Shown here: one piece after another, positions 56,076-64,000 of the stretch
Layout of the letters: the number at the start of each line of letters is the position of its first letter
How positions within the stretch are numbered: the first letter of the stretch is position 1
DNA from: Rugalucina vietnamica
Lineage: Eukaryota; Mollusca; Bivalvia; Lucinida; Lucinidae
Direction: 5' to 3'
DNA length: 64,000 nt
Assembly (NCBI GenBank): GCA_964017185.1
Contig: OZ024880.1
Span: forward strand, 44,653,071 to 44,717,070
The notes under the pieces: generated by a model
Told to the model about the DNA's origin: nothing
Databases searched by the model: none
Seen by the model: the letters and a program-made list of their open reading frames with translations, nothing else
Program-made: the position numbers and the translations under genes

Positions 56076-59000
56076 GTGGCTCAGCTGAAACTGAATTTGG
56101 AAAATAAAATTACCTCATCGTTCGGAAGGATGAATTTGGTCTCAAATTAAAGATAATTGATTGTACTTTCAAAATCCGGTTGTCGTAGTGTCAAAAAAGT
56201 GTAGCGTCATATCAGAAAAAGGGGAGATAACTCTGTATTTTGTAAAATTAAGAATTAGCCATTGGGATGGAAAAATGTCAAAATATTTTTTTTTTCCATT
56301 TCCATTTTGAGCCTTTGATTATATTTTCGTATTGAACATTGATGTGTCAACACAGTGCACTAGATTTGAACTTTTTGTGCTTTTTAACACACGCTTTAAC
56401 GGCCGGTAACGTACGTAACACGGAAGAAATTTTGACTTTGACGCCTTGCGTTTCTTATACAGAGTACAGTATTTTAGATATACCAACAATTTTGTTTCTA
56501 TGTAAGGTTCACTTAATGGGCAGTGTGTAGATGTTTTCATTTTTTCGATATTGCATCTCTCCATGTTGTCAGAACGCTTTTAAAAACCCAACCCATTCTT
56601 TAAAAGTAACGTTTTTTCGACATTAAATCGCCATTTGATAGATAATAACTTATAGATTCACGTGTATATCTTTCAAATTTCCGACAGAAATTTGATTAAC
56701 TCGATAGAATTGTTTTATTTTTCCATTTTAAAGGGGAATAAATGATAAAATAGGCTTCTTGGTGTATATGGTCACGTAGACTACGTACCTGTAGACAAAT
56801 ATAAACACAATTAGTGAATACAATATAAATTCTGCATCCCATATTAAGGCGTTATGCTGATCCGGGGTTCAATATGAAACATAACCTTATCGTCCAGATG
56901 GGGAAGTTTAGTCTAAAATGAAAGATGGGTGTCTCCTCGAATATTTGGTTGTTTTGCGCCCAAAAACATTGTAGCGAAATTTGACAATTATGGGCACATA
57001 TCTCTTTCTCAAGCGTATTCATTTTTGGTGCATGGTTACAAAACCAATTTGAAACCGATTCGTAAATTGGATTTTCTTCCCAATTCTTCTTGACAGTTTG
57101 TGTTTTTGCTAAATAGACGCATCCTATTGCGGGATACTGTATGTTCAATACATGCATTGATGTTAAGAAATTAAGAAATGTTACTTATGTTCTTATATAC
57201 TCATAGAGAAATATGTATAGAGCTTCAAGGTGCATTCTGAGATGTTACATATGTTACTTTATAAAAAAGGACTGGGGTCGGCCGATAAAAATAGTTGAAA
57301 GTTTTTACAATTTGCGTTTTTTTTATTTGTTCTAGTATTCGTGTTACAGTTGTATCGGTTACATATTAGATTTAATGGAAACATTTCAAACAAAATACTA
57401 CGAATCTGTCTTTGATATATATTTTATAATATGTCGTTGAACACTTCGACTCCTATTGAAAAGCTGGAAGATTTAAAGTCGCCCTTCAACCATTTTGCAC
57501 AAATAAGAGCTATTTTTAATATCGTTCATCTTTGTAAAACTAGGACAGTTCTCTTACAACGTTTAAATAATTTCAAGGAAGAGGTCTCCTAGAGAAATAA
57601 CGTATCTCAGTAAGAGCTACGCCATGTAACATAAGTAACATTTCTTAATTTCTTAACATCAATGCATGTATTGAACATACAGTATCCCGCAATAGGATGC
57701 GTCTATTTAGCAAAAACACAAACTGTTACTAAATATATCATATCGATTTATCAGGAAATTTTAATGTTTTAACTAAAACTATGTGTAACACCGAATTTGA
57801 TTTAAGCAGAATGAGTAAACGGGATCAACCTTGCCTACATCATACACACATGCGAATAATCAAAGAACATGTAGCTTGCAAAGATTTCGATTTGAAATAT
57901 ATTATATAACGTTTAAGGAATAATGACTTAATGGCAGCGTGTATTTTACTCGATAAAGCCGAATAATTACATCGATTTCTCGGCATTCGTATTAAATTGA
58001 AAATGTAACACGCGTAACACCATAAAGTAAAATGTCAAATACAAATCATAACATGACATGAAATAAACAGCTAAAGAAAGAGGGGAAGAATGAAAGAAAG
58101 AATGTAAGAATGAAGGAAAACACGTTATTGAATTTTATTTATAGGTAAATTGTACGCATATACAATATACATGTACATGTACTCTGGGTGATATTAAGAT
58201 CTACTTTGCTTCTCAGGATAATTGCTCATGGGTACAAATTTGTTGTTCTGATTACAAAATATATATCAAAGATACTTTAAGTTAGTTTCTAATATCAAGT
58301 TAGGAATGACTAATGCTGCCATTTTATAGACACCAACAACTAACAATTTATTTGCTTTTAAATGTTGTAAACATATAATATTTATATGAAGTCATTGAGT
58401 TACATGTATTTATCTTTGGATAGCCATACCCCTCCCAAAAATGACACTCTTCCACTGGTATCACTGATGTATTGCACACAGTATTCAAATATTATCCCCG
58501 AAACCTCATTCGTTTTAGCAGAATGATTTTGTCTTAAGTATAAAAAAAATGAAAGCCCAATCTTTTTAATATTTTCCTTTATGTTCAAAATGTAACGTAT
58601 ATAACACATTTATTAGAATTGCATAATTGTCTCACTACGTTTTTTCCTTAAAACACTGTAGAGCAACAAGGTGGTTCCTTATGAGCTGAAACGAAGCCGT
58701 CACTTCATATGCCAAGATAGTTCATTTTATATATAAAAAATAAATGATACAATGATATTTTAATTGATCAAGTTATCCAAATTTGCGATCTCGTATTATG
58801 GTATATAATATTAGCCTTGATAATAGTTATCAAGGGAATGAGTTTCCTTCTTAACATACTAAAACTTTCAGGAAACATGAAAGGTAGGTTTTTGGTTTCC
58901 GTTTACCTACTTTTACCTTTCTGTGTATCATGAGAGTATCAAAATTGGGACGAATTTCTGTTTGTATTTTTCCCAAAGATGCTTTGTTACAAGCTATTAT

Positions 59001-62000
59001 ACCAATATGTGTTTTGCTTTAAAACGTTTTACATACAATGTATGTTGTGTTGCAAAATTGTGAAATTCTGCTTCATCAAGAGCAACTTTATGTCATATTC
59101 ATTTAAAGGGAAATGCAATAAGTATCATTTTAATGGTATAAAGCGTGAAGGAGACGTTCAGTAATGTGATTTGTGTGAAAAATGACTAACAACACATACG
59201 GCTTTTCCTTATTCTTTAAATCGTTTGCTAATTCTTCTATGCCGGCACTCCAATGCATTTGCTTTACTTAAAATTATATAAAAACATAAAACACAGATAA
59301 AATACCTGCTCAATTTCATTAAAGTCAATAAAATATGAATCCGTATTCAATAGCACCATTTAATAAAAAAAAGTTTCTGTATCATTATTGTGTAACATAC
59401 GTAACATAATTCAGTACTGTTTTGTACAATTTAACAATCATGTCGAGAACTTTAGGAGCGTATTTAATGTATAAGAGGTCATTCTTACACAGAGACGACA
59501 ATTTCATCCCAATACTTTAGAGTAAGCGTTACACGTTAATGAGATGTCGCTGATACGATTTCAATACTGCTTGTTTCACATATAACTGTTCGTTACCTTC
59601 ACTTTATCTTCAGTAAATTGACTAAAATCAAAGTTATTAAGAGGTTTACGTCAGTGGAATTGGAAAAAATCGTTCCCAAAGTGGCTTCTCTTATTTTGTA
59701 GTCAAGTTTAAGGTTCTATTGGTATGCTATAATACATGTATGTGTAAACAATTAACAGTGCCAGGTGATCTACGATACGCGTACGCATAGGAATATTATA
59801 TACTAAGTAAACATCTATTAAGTAAATATCTCTTATTAAGTAAACATCTCTTTGAATGTACGTTTTGAAATGATTTCACGTTTTCGCTATTATGGTAACA
59901 GTGTGGGCTTAGATTCAGATTAGAAAGATATGAAACTAAGGTCATATCCATACCTCTAGATGCTGATTATGCCCTGCCATGCCACTTAGAAATAACTGCG
60001 CACAGTAAACGATTGTTATCATTCTTGATAAAAACGGAACAATAACTGCACACCGTAAACCTAAGATTGAAACAATGAATCTTATATTTGGAAAGGGCAC
60101 ATGAATACACTTTATTCTAAATATTTTTAAACAACTCCAATGACTCCAAACAGTGTAGAAAGTAAATAAAATGTAACATATCATGCTTTGTGTGTAACGT
60201 ATGTAACACAAAATGCTGCCTCAGGATATATCGGTTTCATAGAACTCCAAATAGAACCAAATTACGAAGAAAAAACCTATAGAACTAAGAATAAAATGTA
60301 GGTGTTATAGACATACTTTTATTTGGGTCTAAACTTCTATGTTAAGCTATACAAGTCTTCAAACCACTTTTGTGCTACAAAATGGTGTAGGTGAAAATAG
60401 AAACGACGACGACAACACAACAACAACAGTCTGAGATTGCATTTGAATCAAAGAAATATATTTTGGTAAACAAAAACGGCATGAAATGATCGAACGGACC
60501 TTAAACTTACTTTGATCCTGAAATTAACCTGTATGAAATGCTTAACTGTTGTATTAATGCGAATGTAGTTTACGTAACCATTTGAATAAGACTACTTTGT
60601 AATTTACACTTCACCTTTTTTTCTCCTCCGTCGCGGTCGCGAACCGTGGTCCGAATTTTCTGATCTGGTAAAGGCCAACATTTTTATTTAATAACTTTCT
60701 ATAGTGGGAAGTATCCATGCCTACGCAGAAAACGGTAAAACGGTATAATTCAAGAATCTGGTGGGTGATTTAACAATGGCTAACAATATAAAAATGACAT
60801 CATTGGTAAAGTAAATTATTCATTGCAAAGGCTTATAAACAGCATCTTCGTGTACATTTTATTTTAGTTCGCTATGAAATATTTTATCTCAAACAGAAAT
60901 CGCATCGCATGGCGCCAATTCAGTGTATAATAATGTGCTACGTATGTTACGCATCGTTATTGCAGTAGCGTACGTTCTTAAAATGTTTAAACCAATAACA
61001 ATGTGTAGACACCTGATTGTATGATGAAACAAATTTAACACAGTGATCAAAATGGAAAAGAATAAATGATATTTCAACCTTCCAATATTCCATCGTGTCA
61101 TTTCGGATTTAACCAAATAAAGAGGTATCTGTCTGCCCTGTCCTGATTTAGTGCTACACTTTTTTCAAAGAACAACCACTTTTCTTTAATTTATGACGAA
61201 ATGTCTCCTTCTGGACGATGAGGCATTGTTTCGTTTCAAAATCATGTTCGTGTATGGGTGTATCTATGGGGGCCCGAATTTTTAGCGTTTTGTCTGCTGT
61301 ATGCATATATATAGTCTACGTGACCATATACATCTGAAGCCTATTTTATTATTTATTTCTCCCAAAATGTTAAAAAGAATGTAATTTGAGCCAGTATGTC
61401 CATTCCTCGTAGTAAATTAAAAGGCATACATGCTTATCAATAAGTTTTTCTCTACTGAATGAGAGATTTAACTTCGTAAAACGGCATTTTTCAATAATGG
61501 GTGGGTCACTTTAAAACGCACTTACAAGATATAGAGATGTCATAGCGAAAATATGAGAACACTTACGTGTTGCCCATTAACAGAGCCTTATATAGATAGA
61601 AAATCGTTGGTATTTCTAAAATACTGTTCTTTGGATAAAAAACGCAAGACGTCGAAATCAAATTTTTTGCAAGGTTACATACGTTACCGGCCGTTAAAGC
61701 GTCATTGAAAAATTACAAACAGTAAAAATCAATCACATTATGTTGACAAACTATTGTACAATACGAAAATATAATCAAAGACTCGAAACCGAAGTCGAAA
61801 AAAATATTTTTGACGTTTTCGTATCCCCATGGGCAATTCTTAATTTTAACAAATACAGGGTTATCTCCCCTTTTTCTGATATGACGCTACACTTTTTTGA
61901 CACTACGACAACCGGATTCTGAAAGAACAATCAATTATCTTCAATTTGAGACCAAATTCATCCTTCCGAACGATGAGGTAATTTTATTTACGATTTAGGG

Positions 62001-62025
62001 CTTGTTTGAATTTCAGCTGAGCGGC
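56076..62025. mobile_element. Large modular inverted-repeat element (right arm), without the TTAA insertion
   Basis: 5950 bp mirror of 31528-38425 minus the 948 bp insertion. Ends GTGGCTCAGCTGAAA and TTTCAGCTGAGCGGC, flanked by TATA. This is the cleaner copy for studying the element's own architecture. Confidence 0.78.
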
Positions 62026-62148
62026 TATAAGCTCTTGTATATCTCTTATAGCCTTTTTAATTTTTTCTTTATATGCCCCGTCTAACATTATCATGTTATT
62101 TAGTTTAAATATCCCTGGCCCTCGTTTTATTTCGTTTATTTTCAAATA
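62026..62148 (-). pseudogene. LINE linker between endonuclease and RT (right arm)
   Basis: Mirror of 31405-31527. Reads INEIKRGPGIFKLNN on the minus strand. Confidence 0.8.
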
Positions 62149-63288
62149 TACTCAGTATAAAGAGAAACGCAAAGTTTTGATTTTTATTTTTTCGCATTAG
62201 TATAATATATTTTCAAAGTCTAAGTGGTTCTGAGGATTTGCCATTCATATGAGAGTTTCACAACTGAGTTTCGTTGCGATTTGAAAGCGGCCGTAATTGT
62301 TAGGTGAAAACTTGTGAAATCAACATTTTGTTCTAAAAAACACAATTGAGAGAATAATTAAATAAAATTTTGCTTCGAGTATGATCAATGTGGTCCAGCA
62401 AATCATAAAACACAAAATTAATTGAATTTCATTAAAAGAAAAATTTTGCTGTGATTTTTAAAAATGCGTTTTATGAAAAGTAACAATCTCTTTCGAAATT
62501 CGGCATTTTGGTCTCCTTTTCGGTAAATGATGTCCCTATTTCGATTAAATAATGTTAGTTCACATAAATGTGACCCTCTTAAAGCTTACCCTCAGATAAA
62601 ATTTCTGGTCGTTTTCCAGAACTTTTGGTTCATTGAAAACAGTTTCTCTTGGTGATAAAATCAAGGTTAAGACAAGGATTTAGAATTTGATAGCATGAAA
62701 CTTTACTACAATTTAACGTAATTTGCAATTTGCTAGTCCCGCGAATTCTATTTTTAGACGTTTTTCAAATTTTGCCAATTTTGGTCAAAATGTAAGGTGC
62801 GTTACATTTTATGAACAGTATACAGCTGTGTTTTAGACAGTATTATGCTTCTGAAAGAAGTGTTTACTCTTATCACTTGCAGCCAAGCCCAATTTTTACT
62901 TATGACACAAATTTTTAAGTGTGCCAGATTGACCATCGTTTTGAGCATTTTGGCCACTTATTCATGTTGTTGACTATAACAGCCAAAGATAGCCATAGTG
63001 ACTCACAAACTCAATTCTGATTTATGAAAGGCAATCATAAACTGATGAATTATCGTTGTAAGGCAAAAAAGTGAACAGAAGAGGTTTTTAAAGTGGTAAA
63101 AAAGAGTATCCATCACCAAAAATTCTTGCCAAAAAACAAAATGTTTCCGTGTTCGAAAAAATATGGAATTCAGTCTGCCGGTAGGAGACATGTCATTCTT
63201 TGTTTTCTGTAAATTTGAAACAGTTATCTTTAAATTTTACAAGTTATGATAGAAAATATACCTTTTGCGTTTCTTTATGTACTGAGTA
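62149..63288. mobile_element. TIR element in LINE endonuclease end (right arm)
   Basis: Mirror of 30265-31404, same length (1140 bp), TACTCAGTA termini and TA flanks. Confidence 0.8.
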
Positions 63289-63619
63289 TATATTAAAACT
63301 ACAGTGTGGTCTGATTTAACACTGTTCTTTATCTCAGCTTTATCCACTGTGCTCATCATATGTTTTTTAAGTAAAAAATAATCTGATCTGCAAAATATTT
63401 TTGGACGTGTGTTCGAATGCCAAGTAAAAGCTTTTTTATCCTGATTGAAAGCTCTCCACACGTCTACTAAATCAAATGTATCCATTATTTCTTTCAATTT
63501 GGTCCTACTGCGAGGATGAGTATTTTTGTTTCCTCCACTTTTGTCCACTTCAGGGTTTAAAACTATATTAAAATCGCCTCCAAAAATGCAGTTGTCGTTA
63601 TCATTACAAAATGTTTCTT

Positions 63620-63666
<47 letters not shown>

Positions 63667-63870
63667 AAAAAATGTGATATCTTCTTTGTTCGGTCCATAA
63701 ATGTTAACTAAAGTCAGTTCTTATTTTGTTTATCTCAATGTCTAAAGCAAGCATGCGTCCTTCAATTATTTCTTTTATGCTTACAACATTAATATTTAAA
63801 GTTTTGTTAAAGAGAAAACCCACACCCATACTTCTTGAATTATTACCGCTAAACTACATATCCCCCCCCC

Positions 63871-63925
<55 letters not shown>

Positions 63926-64000
63926 TACATATCCCCATCCCAATCTTTTGCCCATATGTCTTTACATGCGTTTGTATAATGTGCTTCTTGTATAAAGCAT
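63289..64000 (-). pseudogene. L1/Tx1-like LINE, endonuclease portion (right arm, runs off the window)
   Basis: Mirror of 29562-30264. GDFN and SDH motifs are present, with the same A-run (63622-63665) within the EN and the same duplicated-flank homopolymer insertion (about 63861-63922, here C then A). The start of the domain lies beyond the window. Confidence 0.85.

Larger units (their letters stand above)
48831..64000 (-). repeat. Giant inverted repeat, right arm (runs off the window)
   Basis: Reverse complement of the left arm, starting at 48831 and continuing past the last base. Relative to the left arm it lacks the 948 bp TTAA-flanked insertion, one of two ~159 bp units after the LINE tail, and 14 bp near 49130. 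It has five fewer asparagine codons in the LINE microsatellite and different homopolymer lengths. Confidence 0.95.

Noticed and set aside
29562-64000. Palindrome as a simple read-level artefact (polymerase turning back on one molecule)
   Set aside because: That would give arms of identical origin with little or no spacer. Here there is a 2989 bp unique spacer and a whole TE insertion difference. An assembly-level join of haplotypes is not excluded.

Overview
The window looks like gene-poor, repeat-dense nuclear DNA of an animal, most likely a marine bivalve mollusc. That is an inference from repeat types I associate with bivalve genomes: tRNA-headed SINEs with a CTCCGTC/GACGTTAAAC-type tail, Helitron-like elements with ~160 bp internal tandem arrays and a GCTCACC...GGTGAGC 3' hairpin, and MITEs with ATGAGCCGCC termini. 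No complete host protein gene is visible. Almost every recognisable coding stretch is retroelement-derived and broken. There is no bacterial-style operon, CRISPR array or rRNA, and no tRNA gene apart from SINE heads.

Layout. 1-6.4 kb: a tRNA-type SINE head, a decayed reverse-transcriptase (RT) retroelement split by a MITE carrying 15 ACGCGT sites, three copies of that retroelement's 3' region, and long perfect hairpins. 6.4-23.9 kb: two old direct copies of one non-coding block (A about 6.4-11.6 kb, B about 13.9-23.9 kb), each enlarged by different insertions. Copy A holds nested terminal-inverted-repeat (TIR) elements (7669-9774 around 8400-9526). Copy B holds a Helitron-like element (about 16.7-20.0 kb) with another tandem-repeat element inside it, and a TIR element (20117-22293) containing a 5'-truncated LINE. 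22.4-29.3 kb: SINEs, four more 3' fragments of the RT family in the whole 20-26 kb stretch, a 1 kb fold-back element, and a repeat family with a CCGCCTCGACGAGGCGG palindrome.

The dominant structure is a giant inverted repeat. The left arm (from 29562 or earlier, to 45841) and the right arm (48831 to beyond the window end at 64000) are near-identical reverse complements around a 2989 bp spacer. Each arm carries the same nest: an L1/Tx1-like LINE cut by a 1.14 kb TIR element (TA or ATAT target duplication) and by a 5.95 kb element (TATA duplication), then a mariner-type element and low-copy sequence. The arms differ by a clean 948 bp insertion (a TTAA-flanked 944 bp element, left arm only), an extra ~159 bp 3' unit, a 14 bp indel, microsatellite lengths and a few substitutions. 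The spacer holds a further TIR element (46392-48626) with a 5 bp ATATG duplication and CAC termini.

Nothing here works as a pathway. The value lies in the insertion record (empty and filled sites, restored reading frames), in several TIR families I cannot name, and in deciding whether the palindrome is real or two haplotypes joined head to head during assembly.
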